64,000 bases of DNA from Phaeophleospora eucalypticola (taxonomy: Eukaryota; Ascomycota; Dothideomycetes; Mycosphaerellales; Mycosphaerellaceae). How positions within the stretch are numbered: the stretch's first letter is position 1; each line of letters opens with the position of its first letter. The stretch lies in contig JAKLNG010000001.1 in NCBI GenBank assembly GCA_022814565.1, forward strand, positions 310,001 to 374,000. Reading direction: 5' to 3'. The notes under the pieces were generated by a model, which saw nothing but the letters and a program-made list of their open reading frames with translations, had not been told where the DNA came from and made no database searches. Below, piece by piece: positions 1 through 9,999 of the stretch. Position numbers and translations under genes: made by a program.

Positions 1-383
1 CGTGGCAATCAGTCTTGCTCATGGAGGCATGATGCGAGAGGCGTGTCCGTGGTGCGAGGCCCGAGTATCGTGTAATCTGTCCGAAGAGCCAGTTTGTGGG
101 GCTGATCTAGATGTGTCCAGACTGCATTCGCGATGGAATATTGCTGGAGTTGTTGGCGAGTGATGAGATGTTGTTGAAAGTCCGAGAGCAGGGAAGAAGG
201 CAGGTGCCCTGCAAGTGTGACTGAGCGTACGCACCGCCATGCTGACGTCTACGCCGTGGCGTCTCCTGAACCGAGCATGCCTTTTGATGTCGGATGTTTT
301 AACGCCCTATTGGCTTCAGAGAGGCGTTGAATCAACTCGAGAAGTCCCAAAAACCATTGTCATTTCACAAATCAAAAGACCCA

Positions 384-1143
384 TCACTGCCGCCGTCCCA
401 CAACCCCCACCTCCGTCAACTCAACAATGTAATCATCCATAATATCCGCCTCAATCGGCGAAGTAGGCCACCAAACCCCCAACCTCCGCATCACCGGCTG
501 CAGAATCGCCAAATCGCTCTCCGAATCAACATCCACCGCGCCAATGACGGCTTCGACAGCAGTGGCACGCTCGTGCGTCGTTGGATAGAGATGCGGAGCC
601 AACTGGAGCGCGAGGCAGTCTCCCTTCCACAGCCAGTTCGTCACACCCAGAATGTCGGCGCGGTGAGCGAGGTACGAGTTCATGCTGATGCCGTACATGA
701 AGCGCTCCTTCCAGACGTCTAGATAAAAGATACATAGTCAGTTTTGGTTGGGATGAGCTATGAAGTGGGAAAGACTTACGCCCATCCTCTCCGTTCTTCA
801 TGCTCTGCCGCTCGCAGAAGACTTTCAACACCGCGTCTCCAAGGCGCGCGAGGCGGTTGTTGAACGTGGGGAGGGAGGCGGCCGGGAGAGTTGGGTGGAA
901 GCACTTCATTTCGAAGGCCTGCATAGACATACATTGATTAGCCATAGAACATACACAGCGTATTTGCTATGAATCAGGAAGACTTACCTGATGGAGGAGG
1001 ACGGGGTTCTTGAATGTATACGTGAAGTTATTTGGGCTGTCCAGCAGTCCATCGGTGAAGACGATCGTCTTGCCGTCTTCGACGCGGAAAGAAAGGGGAA
1101 TCTTGTCTCCAGGGACCGGCCCTGTCATGGTGATGTTGGCCAT
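384..1143 (-). CDS. RNase III-like domain protein, probably catalytically degenerate
   Basis: Three exons are read on the minus strand: 1143-988, 918-780 and 718-384, giving about 209 aa. Introns 919-987 and 719-779 have GTAAGT donors and CAG/TAG acceptors, and the frame stays open across both. The protein contains NNRLARLGDAVLKVF, which matches the RNase III signature, followed later by TAVEAVIGAVDVD, which matches the second RNase III motif. Against the usual signature the first glutamate is replaced by alanine (RLAR for RLEF) and the aspartate of the second motif is replaced by threonine, so cleavage activity is doubtful. Such folds also occur as structural proteins, for example in mitochondrial ribosomes, but which it is cannot be told here. 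The start at 1143 is the first ATG in frame; the exon could extend upstream through another intron. It lies just downstream of the photolyase gene on the same strand. Confidence 0.6.
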
Positions 1144-1355
1144 GGTTCGTGCGAGTGGGTAGGAATTCGCGGTGCTGTCGAAGGTCTGGTTCGCGGAGAT
1201 GAAGTCGCAAGAGAAGAGAAGGTCAGAAAGGAGAGAAATATATCACGGCAACACCCAGGTGAGGTTCTGAAGCTCACAATGTCCTATTCGAGTGAATGAG
1301 AAGCTCACGTTGATTTTGCTATTGTTGCATGGGCATCTCGAAACATCACCTCACT

Positions 1356-3227
1356 TCAATTGTGCACTCCACCTCCGACGTTGGCAGTGCCGCGTCCCAG
1401 CCCTCCCTTGTACCGGCTGAGAGCCTTCTCTCTCGCATCTTTGTGGACGACCATGGGCTTGGGGTAACCAGCCTTCTCGGCCTCCTTCCCCTTTCCTCTC
1501 CCATACGGATCGTGAATCGCATTGCCTTGGATACCAGCCAGCTCTGGAACCCATTTTCTGATGTACTCCCCATCCTTATCAAACTTCTCAGATTGAAGCA
1601 ATGGGTTGAAAATACGGAAGTACGGCTGAGGGTCCACGCCAGTAGATGCTGAGAAACCCCACCCGCCGTTGTTCGATGCGAAATCTCCATCGATGAGTGT
1701 CTCCATGAAGTATTTCTCGCCCATCCGCCAATCCAGCAGAAGGTCCTTGGCCAGGAAAGAGGCGACAATCATGCGGCACCGGTTGTGCATATATCCCATG
1801 TACCTTGCCTGTCGCATCGCTGCGTCCACGATGGGAAATCCAGTGTTACCCAGCTTCCACAGCTTGAACATTTCTTCATCGTATTCCCACTCAATGTCGG
1901 AGTATTCGTGCTTGAAAGGCTTGTACATGCACACGTAGGGCCAGTTTGCAAGAACGTGCTTGTAGAAATCGCGCCAAGCGACTTCTGAGATCCAGCCTAC
2001 AATGCCTTGACTGCCACCGTCGAGCTTTTTAGAGCTGTTGATGTCCCGTGCAGAGCGAACGGCAGTGCGCGCGGAGAGTGTGCCGGCGGCGAAGTGGACG
2101 GAGAGCAAAGCGGTGCTGTTTTGCGCAGGGAAGTTGCGCGTGTCCTTGTACTTGCTGATCTTCTCGTTCAGGAAGCGGTCCAAGCGCTGACGAGCCTCAC
2201 CTTCACCAGCAGGCCAGAGGGAGGCGAAACGCTTGCGTTCCTCGTCGGTTAAAGACTTGTTCGATGGTGCCGAAGGTATTGAGGAGTCAAAGATGCCATT
2301 GAACTTCGATCGCGCAGAGGAAGGATTCTGATGCGGCTCCTCCTGAGCATTGAGAAGATAAGGATGCTCGTGAATGTGCCTCATCCAAGCTCGATACCAA
2401 GGCGAGTAGACGGAATACTGCTTCCCTTGCCCACTCGCCAAATCTCCAGGCGCAACAACCACATCGTCATGCACCGCATCTACCGCAACACCCTTCTCCA
2501 GTCCCATCTTCACCAGCTTGCTTTCCCTACGTAGCTCGTCCACCTCGTACTCAATATTGCAAAACACATGCTTCGCTCCCCACTCTTCACACTTGCCCAA
2601 AATGTACCCAGGGACCTCTTTCCTCTTTTCCACAGTCTCAACAAGCAGAGGAATGTCTTTCTGAGCCAAGCTCTCCTTCAGCACCTCCAAACTCCTCAGC
2701 TCAAAGTCCACTCTCGCGGCGCTCGTGAAGTGCGCCTGGTAATCTTGCGGGCTGACGATGAAGAGGCACACCAGCGGCACGCCTTTGCTCTTTGCCTTCT
2801 CACTTGCCATGCGCAACGCCTTGTTATCAAACATCCTCAAGTCTCGCTTGAACCAGTGCACCACGCATTCTCCAACGGCAACCTTATCTCTCGCGGCTTT
2901 TGTCTCCTTGAGACTTTTGTTCAGAACCTCAATCGGGCGCGGGATCTCATTATTGTTGTACTGTTCGCAACGCTCATTGCTCATCTCCGGCGGGTAGAAT
3001 TCGGGTTGGATGATGCCATGTTTCTCGGCGACGCGCAAGTGATCGAAACCATTGGCACTGGTGACTTGGCCGTCGGAAGAGATGGTTTGCTGTTTCTTCG
3101 AAGGAGAAGGTCGGACGGGGGACGTCGCTTTGCGTTTCGCTGGCATTTCGGAGATGGAGCGTTGACGGAGCGCTTGAGTTGTGAGTGAGCGAAGACGAAA
3201 AGCTGTGATGGTAGGTCGCGTGAGCAT
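1356..3227 (-). CDS. phr1: CPD photolyase (class I, cryptochrome/photolyase family)
   Basis: A single-exon 623-aa protein. Residues about 125-300 form the N-terminal photolyase domain (VVHWFKRDLRMFDNKAL), and the C-terminal FAD-binding domain contains WRDFYKHVLANWP, MHNRCRMIVASFL and WGFSASTGVDPQPYFRIFNP, all hallmarks of fungal class I CPD photolyases. The enzyme uses blue light and FADH- to split cyclobutane pyrimidine dimers in DNA. The first 27 residues are rich in R, S, T and L without acidic residues, as in a mitochondrial presequence. A second Met at residue 28 (codon 3146-3144) is followed by a basic MPAKRKATSPVRPSPSKK stretch that looks nuclear. Two starts could therefore give mitochondrial and nuclear forms. 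The length fits fungal homologues. It shares an 0.9-kb upstream region with the divergent small secreted protein gene. Confidence 0.95.
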   Translation of the reverse strand: MLTRPTITAFRLRSLTTQALRQRSISEMPAKRKATSPVRPSPSKKQQTISSDGQVTSANGFDHLRVAEKHGIIQPEFYPPEMSNERCEQYNNNEIPRPIEVLNKSLKETKAARDKVAVGECVVHWFKRDLRMFDNKALRMASEKAKSKGVPLVCLFIVSPQDYQAHFTSAARVDFELRSLEVLKESLAQKDIPLLVETVEKRKEVPGYILGKCEEWGAKHVFCNIEYEVDELRRESKLVKMGLEKGVAVDAVHDDVVVAPGDLASGQGKQYSVYSPWYRAWMRHIHEHPYLLNAQEEPHQNPSSARSKFNGIFDSSIPSAPSNKSLTDEERKRFASLWPAGEGEARQRLDRFLNEKISKYKDTRNFPAQNSTALLSVHFAAGTLSARTAVRSARDINSSKKLDGGSQGIVGWISEVAWRDFYKHVLANWPYVCMYKPFKHEYSDIEWEYDEEMFKLWKLGNTGFPIVDAAMRQARYMGYMHNRCRMIVASFLAKDLLLDWRMGEKYFMETLIDGDFASNNGGWGFSASTGVDPQPYFRIFNPLLQSEKFDKDGEYIRKWVPELAGIQGNAIHDPYGRGKGKEAEKAGYPKPMVVHKDAREKALSRYKGGLGRGTANVGGGVHN

Positions 3228-4124
3228 TCAATCTGGGATCATTTCGCGTGTGTCAATAGTTTTGGATAAGATGGAGCAGGGGCGAAACGCGTCCATGTTG
3301 TCGCGAACCGTCCAAGACGTCAGAAGCTCTGGTTGGAGGCTTGAAGCTCTGCGGAGTCGACGATTGACGTTGGCGTTCCTGCATCGTCGAGATCGAGATT
3401 CCGATCCTAGCGTCGATTCTAATGAAATGCGAGATTGATTGGGAGGTCCCATCAAAGTTGATTACCATGCTCTGATCCATTCACTCACTTCACTCACGGA
3501 GCAAATCATCGACACCAACGTCAATATCAACTCTTCTGCATCTACTAACGTGGCCAATGTATTTGTGCCTCACTCCGGCCACCGAAACCATTGATTGCGG
3601 TCAAGAAACACCGCGGACTAAAATTAGCGCCAGAACCTACCATCTCAGCCCCCATCCTCTTGTGCAGATCACGACAGGCGACATGTGCTCAGTTGCTCGA
3701 ATACAACATCGCACAACTGCGCCTCAACAGCCTATACCGCCTTTCATCATATGCAGGCATACGATGTGGATGGCACTGCCTCTTCAGGAAGCACCGGCGA
3801 GTACGTGCTTACTGCATATAGTGAGCTCCGTGCGTGACTTCGCTACTTCCTTCCACCACGTGAGGTGCTGTTACTTCGCTCGTATATCATGTCGATCTTG
3901 CAAACATGTTCATTCCTTAGAAGCGGCATGTCTTGCAGGAAGAGGAAGGGAACAAGAGGGCAAGTACATATATCGTTTCGGACTCGATTTTTTGAGCCTT
4001 CCGTTTGTCCCGGAAAGACATAGTACATTCCATTCCCAAACAAGCATCGTCACGCCACCCCAGCAACAACCTCTTCAGAGACCACCAGAGGACTTCACCA
4101 AGATTCAATCCAATCAAATCGGAA
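3228..4124. promoter_or_regulatory. Divergent intergenic region between photolyase and secreted-protein genes
   Basis: This 0.9-kb stretch separates two divergently transcribed genes, so both promoters must lie here. Open frames within it are short, inconsistent between strands and lack splice-supported continuity. I see no confident gene and no canonical TATA box close to either start. Light-responsive elements would be expected upstream of a photolyase gene, but none could be assigned by eye. Confidence 0.4.
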
Positions 4125-4514
4125 ATGTTCACCGCAACCACACTCCTCAGCACCCTCCTCCTCTCCACCTCAACCCTCGCCACCCCTCTCACAACCCGCC
4201 AAACCTCTTCCACACCCTACCACGGCATCTCCCTGCACGTCGACACCAACCCACCCGGCGAGTCCGAAACCGCTTCTCCCGCCCCAATCGAAATCGCCGT
4301 CCTCGCACCTTTCAGTACAGGCACCAAAGCCTCAAAACTCACCTTCGACACCGGCGTGGCGATAAATGTCGACATCAATTCCGTCGAATGCAGAGCGTAC
4401 AAAGATGTGAAAGGACTGGAGGTGTTGAGTGAGGCTTTCAATGTGAGGGAGGCGGCGGTGTTGAGTACGACGGGGGTTGCGGAGGTGGGGAGTGTGCTTT
4501 GTTATGTGGTTTGA
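4125..4514 (+). CDS. Small secreted protein (candidate effector)
   Basis: A 129-aa intronless protein beginning at the ATG at 4125. The first 20 residues are a clear signal peptide: MFTATTLLSTLLLSTSTLATP, with a hydrophobic Leu/Ser/Thr core and an Ala-rich end. A TTRQ segment just after it may be a propeptide cut. The mature protein is about 105 aa, with two cysteines only (one in ECRAYKD, one in VLCYVV at the extreme C-terminus) that could form one disulfide bridge. There is no recognisable enzyme domain. The frame opens further upstream at 4005, but the signal peptide decides the start. Small, secreted and without a known domain, it fits the usual definition of a fungal candidate effector or cell-surface protein; this is an inference. 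Confidence 0.75.
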   Translation: MFTATTLLSTLLLSTSTLATPLTTRQTSSTPYHGISLHVDTNPPGESETASPAPIEIAVLAPFSTGTKASKLTFDTGVAINVDINSVECRAYKDVKGLEVLSEAFNVREAAVLSTTGVAEVGSVLCYVV

Positions 4515-4883
4515 GGAGTGTAAGGGATGGTGACGGTGTTGTCGTTGGCTTCGCAAAGAATATTGAAGTGGTGTGTTCAATGTCTCCAGCAGAATCATGA
4601 TTGACGACGTGAGAGGAGTAAGAGGAAGGACCTTCTGTTGTTAGTAATGCAGGTAATTGCAATCCCTCGAAACACTCGGATGCAGTGGCGGAGTCAGTTT
4701 GCTTGACATGGGAATGTCATCTAGGGCGACAACGACCAAATGCGTTGCCCTTCGTGTAATGTCTGAATAAATGCGCATCGCACCTTCGTTTTCCCCCAGG
4801 CCGTGCATAGCAAGCACCGCAGGGTTGAATGATCTTATCCGGTGACCGGTACAATGCGTAGAAGATGTTCTACCGCAGAACAA

Positions 4884-5341
4884 CTATGGCATAGCCGAAA
4901 TGATCGATCCTTCCATGACGCACGCCGGTCGTGGTGATGGGCGCAGCATCTGCATGGCTTTCATGCCAACAAACCTCCTCCCTTCGCTCGTCCCTCGGGC
5001 CCACTCCTCAGGCGGAAAGATGTCAAACAGGCCGGCTTTCTGTAGAGTTGGAATGGCAGCGGTCAACATCTCCTCGAGCAGATCCTTGGAGACGCCTATC
5101 GTAGATTTCAGCCGCTACACGTCAATCATGTAGAGGGGGCCTAGTCGATACCTTGAACGGCCTCGCCCGCGCATAGACGGTCGTACAGCTTGATGTTTTT
5201 GATCAGAGTTCCTACAGTGCCAGTCTGGAGTTTGGTACCATCGGCTAAAGTGATGGCGGGAAGGGTTTGCGAGGTATCATGGCCTATGAGTGCTGCTTGG
5301 TTGAAGCGCTGGAGCTGTTCGAGGGATTCGTCGTGGGGCAT
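4884..5341 (-). CDS. Small conserved fungal protein of unknown function
   Basis: Two exons on the minus strand, 5341-5152 and 5095-4884, encode 133 aa. The 56-nt intron has donor GTATCG and acceptor ATAG, and without it the frame stops at once (TAG at the donor). The protein begins MPHDESLEQLQRFNQAALIGHD, has an ITLADGTKLQTGTVGTLIKNIKLYD segment, and a C-terminal half rich in Pro and Arg (FDIFPPEEWARGTSEGRRFVGMKAM). It has no signal peptide or membrane segment, so it is probably soluble and intracellular. I do not recognise the function. It lies 200 bp downstream of RIB7 on the same strand and converges on the small secreted protein gene. Confidence 0.7.
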
Positions 5342-5540
5342 AGTCGGTTCCTTCGGCGGTGGTAATGAACGCGGTCAGTCGATCAGTGGCACGAACTACT
5401 AGCAAGAGAGTGACAACAGGGACATGAGAGTGAAGAAAGAAACAGTTCCAATACTTGCGCTTCGTGTCATGAGTACCCATCGGTACCTCGGAGGCTCCAC
5501 GGACCCTCCATTTCGGGCCCGATTCGAGCTTCTCCTTCAC

Positions 5541-6449
5541 CTACAGCTTTCCGCAGAGCACCATATCCTTCCCGAACTGGTGCCACTCCGGCTGTGGCAG
5601 CCAGGCGGCGTTCTCGCGCTGTCCGCCCTGGTCGAACTTGGGAGCGGGCGCGACCGCAACGCCGCCTGCGCCGAGGAAGGTGGGCGCGATAGTGATGATG
5701 ACCGAGTTGACCAGGCTCGGCTCGGCGAGGAGGGAGTTGATGACGGTCGCGCCGCCCTCGACCATGACGCTGTCGATGCCTTTTTGCTTGAGGCCTTTGA
5801 AGATGTCGACCCACGGGAGGAGCGGTCGCTGGGCCGACGAGTTGTAAGGGAGGAAGCGGGAGTCGTCTTGATAGACCAGCAGGTGATCCCCGCGAAGCTG
5901 GGACATGCGAGCGCCAGACAAACTGTTGGTGGCGCAGACGGTCCAGGGCCACTTGCCCTTCTTCTGCTGAGCGAGCGCCCATGCCTTCTTGTCCGGCTGT
6001 GGTGTGGATGGCCTCTCGAAGTAGCGGCTGTGGGTATCGATGATGACAGGACGAGGTTGGTTGTCGAAGGTTGCGCCCGGATAGCGACAGTTGAGCGAGG
6101 GATTGTCGACGATGGCAGTGTTGACTCCCACAAGAATGGCGTCGTGGCGGGAGCGCAGGTAGTGGGTCATTGCCTTGGACTCTGGGCCGGAGAGGGTGGT
6201 TCGCAGTCCGGGGCCCAGCGAAATCATGCTGTCCAGGGAAGCGGCGTAGGTGAGAGTGACGAAGGGCAAGTCAGATGGGCCAGCAGCGTTGTCGTTGGCG
6301 GGTGGCGGAGAGTTCATGGATGCGTCGATGGAAACGGGCGTGCGGGTTTCAAGTTCGGGGGAGATGCACGTCTTCGGCAGAAACGGCTCCAAGAAGGCGC
6401 GCTGGTCGTAGGAGAGCTCCATCGTCGAGTCGTTGGCAGAGCCCGACAT
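5541..6449 (-). CDS. RIB7: 2,5-diamino-6-ribosylamino-4(3H)-pyrimidinone 5'-phosphate reductase (riboflavin biosynthesis)
   Basis: A 302-aa intronless protein of the RibD C-terminal/dihydrofolate reductase-like fold. It carries LPFVTLTYAASLDSMISL near residues 60-80, then HDAILVGVNTAIVDNPSLNCRYPG, PRPVIIDTHSRY and the late VMVEGGATVINSLL motif with its Glu-Gly-Gly. These are typical of the fungal Rib7 NADPH-dependent reductase, which reduces the ribosyl side chain in the second step of riboflavin synthesis. The N-terminal 50 residues are Pro/Ser/Asn-rich and variable. The start at 6449 is the first Met of the frame. A long antisense frame of about 360 codons (5424-6512, plus strand) overlaps it but shows no family motifs. 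Confidence 0.93.
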   Translation of the reverse strand: MSGSANDSTMELSYDQRAFLEPFLPKTCISPELETRTPVSIDASMNSPPPANDNAAGPSDLPFVTLTYAASLDSMISLGPGLRTTLSGPESKAMTHYLRSRHDAILVGVNTAIVDNPSLNCRYPGATFDNQPRPVIIDTHSRYFERPSTPQPDKKAWALAQQKKGKWPWTVCATNSLSGARMSQLRGDHLLVYQDDSRFLPYNSSAQRPLLPWVDIFKGLKQKGIDSVMVEGGATVINSLLAEPSLVNSVIITIAPTFLGAGGVAVAPAPKFDQGGQRENAAWLPQPEWHQFGKDMVLCGKL

Positions 6450-7754
6450 GATGCGCTGCGGTGGATGCTGAGATGCGTGGTGAAGAACAAAGGGATGTTG
6501 CTGTGCTGGTGAGGGGAAAGGGGTGCACCGCAGGAAGATTTTTGTGTGAGGTTGTTGTTGGTGATGTTGCTGGAGAAGTGTTGTTGCAGTTATCGTGGTG
6601 CCTGGAGCGTGTGGCCTGAGGAAGCTGTGCCACCAAAAATCTGCCGTCGGAATTCACACGCCGAGACGCCGAGACGAACTTCTCCCGGCCGATGCTCACC
6701 TCTCTCTTCACCTCCCCTCACTTCTCCTCCTTCTCCTGCTCCTTTTCGTGCAACTTCACCCCACCTCCACCGCACAATCCGCATCTTCTGCCACCATCCC
6801 AGCGTTGTTGGCCTGCAATTTGATGGACCGCCCCTTGAATCGCGCTGCGACAACCCGGCATCGACAATGACAGGCCTGTAATGCGCCACAGCCCTCACCT
6901 CAGACGAGCCACAGCAATTAGAAGCCTGTCACAGCAAGAAGCCGCATCCCCGTTCAATACTTCAACTTGCTATTCATGACCAATTGATGCCCTTTCTGGC
7001 AGCACTCCTTCTTGCCGCCGGCCTGGTGCTTGCGACGATGAAATGCGCTCCTCCATTCGGACAGTGTCACTGCTGATGCTCCTCCAGCAACTGCAGCCGC
7101 CGTGCGCCGGATGAGAGACGACAGCAACCACACACGCATCATGCACCATGCGCCTCGGACACCTCCTGACGTATCAACCTTGCTCCGAACCCAATCTCCT
7201 GGTACTTTTCGGATCTCACGGTTTCATCCATCTCGCCCAGCAACGTGCCCAGGCTTGCTGCTGGCTGCCTCCAGCATGGCTTCCCGCTCATCTCGCTGCT
7301 GGAGAAAAGCGTTTGGTTGCTAAACAGACCGGTGTGCCAGAAGAGATTCCCATCGAAACGAGAGTGTATGGCATTCGTAATAGGATTCGTCTCTCGTACG
7401 CATCCGAAATTGCATACCCGATATGCTCTCGCAGGTAGGGAGCTCACGCACTGCAGACTGCTCACGCGACAGGCATGCCATGCTTCGTTCTTCGTACTTC
7501 CGCCCAGAAGCCTATGCCGATCCTGTTTTCCCTCATACACGGCCTCCGGATGTTTTCTTAGTCCTACCATGCCGAGACTCTTCGCGCATAACAGCTTTCT
7601 GGGCAGCATTGCCAGTTCTGCTTCTGCGACTGGGTCCCCGTCTTGTCATGCCAAACAACAAGTCATCCTAATAAGTTGCGTCCGGCCCTCGTAGGTAGTC
7701 CCTGTTTTGTTCCTCCCGCGCTCGCTTCATCACGTTCGCTACACTGCAGTCAAG
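6450..7754. promoter_or_regulatory. Intergenic region between RIB7 and the glutaminase gene
   Basis: 1.3 kb separating divergently transcribed genes. Small open frames occur on both strands, but none has a convincing start, domain or intron. CT-rich stretches at about 6690-6780 resemble fungal promoter or leader sequence. No gene is supported here. Confidence 0.4.
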
Positions 7755-9999
7755 ATGGTGGTCTCTCTGGTGCCTTTACTCTCGACTTTAATACCCATAA
7801 TAGCAGCTCAGTCTGCGCAGCAATCTTCAACGTTTACACCAGCGCGACCGCCGTCGATTCCGCTCGCTGTTCGCTCACCGTACCTCAGCACATGGCAACC
7901 CGCAGGTTCTGATGGAGGGAATGGTGGATACCTGGCCGGACAATGGCCGACGTTCTGGACGGGAAGCATCAACGGCTGGTGCGGCTTCATTCGAGTTGAC
8001 GGAGAGACATACACTTGGATGTGAGTACAGGGACACAAGCATATGAGATTGTTGCTAAAGACGATGCAGGGGCAAGCCGGATCCCCTCCCACAGGTCGTC
8101 CAACAGACCTCGTTCGAGTACACTTCCACCCGCAGCACCTTCATGATGGACGTAGCTGGCAAGGTGACAATGAACATCACATTCCTCTCTCCTGTCGATC
8201 CCCGGGACAAGCAAAGACAGAGCATGCCAGTCTCATACATGAACGTTGCAGTCCAGTCATCAGATGGAAGTCAGCACGAGGTCTCCATATACACCGACAT
8301 CTCCGCAGAATGGGCATCCGGCGATCGAAGCAAAACAGCTCAATGGGAAAGCGGCGTCGCACAAGGCACCAGCAATTCCGGTTCAGGCTCATTGCAGTAC
8401 CACAAAATCTGGCGTCAAGAGCAGCGCGAATTTGGCGAAGATTCCGATCAGGCAGCCTGGGGATACTGGTACTACGCCACCGAACAAGCCAACGGCCTGA
8501 CCTACCAATCTGGCGCCGACGTCGACGTCCGCAAGCAATTCACCGACACAGGCCGCCTCTCCAGCACCGACGACACCGCCTACCGCGCCATCCACGACCG
8601 CTACCCCGTCTTCGGCTTCGCCAAAGACTTCGGCCAGCTCTCCCAGCAACCCTCCGAAACCCTTTTCACCATCAATCTCCTCCAACAGCGCGCCGTGCAA
8701 TTCGCCCGCGAAGGCGGCGTCCAACAAGTCCCCAGCTACTGGACCAGCATCGCCTCAGACGAACTCAGCGCCCTAACAACCTTCTACTACGACTACGCCG
8801 CCGCAGTCGAAGTCAGCAGTGCTCTAGACAGCGACGTCGCTCGCGACGCCCGCGCCATCGGCGGCGCCGACTACAACACCATCACCTCCCTCGCCGTCCG
8901 CCAAGCCTTCGGCTCCGTCCAAATAGCCGGCACCCAGCGCGAAAACTACATCTTCCTCAAAGAAATCTCCTCAAACGGAAACTTCCAAACCGTAGACGTC
9001 ATCTTCCCCTTCCACCCCATATTACTCTACTTCAACGCAGATTGGCTGAAAATGATCCTCGACCCGCTGTTCATAAACATGGAAACGCCGGGCCTGTGGC
9101 CGCAGGAGTACGCGATACACGATATCGGGGACCATTATCCGAATGCGACGGGGCATGCGGATGGGAAAGCGGCGCTGCAGCCGTTGGAGGAGTGTGGGAA
9201 TATGCTGATTATGACGCTGGCGTATGCGCAGCGGACGGGGGATACGGGGTATTTGGAGCAGCATTGGGAGAGTTTGGATAAGTGGGCTAGGTGGTTGATT
9301 GGGAATGATTCGGTTATTCCGTTTAATCAGATTTCGACGGGTAAGCTCACACCGTCCCCTCCAAACACACATGAGCGTGTTTGCTGATAGTAGGATCGTG
9401 TAGACGACTTCGCCGGCCCCCTCGCCAACCAAACCAACCTCGCCCTCAAAGGCATCATCGGCCTGCAATCCGCCTCCGTAATGGCGAACCTCACCGGCCG
9501 CAGCAAAGAAGCCTCCGACTACGCCAACACAGCCGCCGACTGGATCGAGCAATGGCAGTCCCTCGCAGTCAATAGCGCCGCAAACCCTCCACACACGGTC
9601 CTGAACTACGGCGACGAAGACAGCTACTCACTGCTCTACAATCTCTACGCCGACAGCCTAGTCCAAACCCGCATCGTGCCGCCAGAAATCTACCAAATGC
9701 AATCAAACTACTACCCGACTCAGAACAAGAAGTACGGCGTCCCACTGGATACGCGCTCTCAGCGGACGAAGAATGATTGGGAAATGTTCTGTGCTGCGAT
9801 TTCAGAGACGGAGACACGGGAGATGTTTTTGAGAGATTTGGTGGAGTTTATTAATGAGACGCCGACGAGCGGGCCGGTGACGGATTTGTTTGATGTGAAT
9901 AATGGGGAGTATGTGCAGGGGCCGTTTAAGGCGAGACCCGTGGTGGGTGGGTGGTTTGCGTTGTTGGCGTTGAGGGATGGGGTGGGGATTCCGAGTTAA
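7755..9999 (+). CDS. gtaA: Secreted glutaminase, GtaA family (DUF4965/DUF5127/DUF1793)
   Basis: Three exons, 7755-8020, 8070-9340 and 9404-9999, give 710 aa. The introns are 49 and 63 nt, and both junctions keep the frame (phases 2 and 1). Residues 1-18 (MVVSLVPLLSTLIPIIAA) form a signal peptide. The body shows the family landmarks: SPYLSTWQP near the N-terminus, a WPTFWTGSINGWCGFIRVDG block, YWYYATEQ, LLYFNADWLKMILDPLFINM, WPQEYAIHDIGDHYPNATGHADG, and a C-terminal ARPVVGGWFALLAL. The GtaA type hydrolyses extracellular glutamine to glutamate and ammonia, and the signal peptide fits secretion. Several N-glycosylation sequons are visible (NMT, NAT, NET). The length is close to that of Aspergillus GtaA. 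Confidence 0.92.

Noticed and set aside
5424..6512. Plus-strand open frame of 362 codons over RIB7
   Set aside because: Antisense to a clear RIB7 gene; composition is low-complexity Gly/Val/Arg with no motif.
8043..9281. Plus-strand frame of 412 codons overlapping the glutaminase in another frame
   Set aside because: It is an Arg/Pro-rich shadow of the GC-rich glutaminase exon and lacks any recognisable domain.
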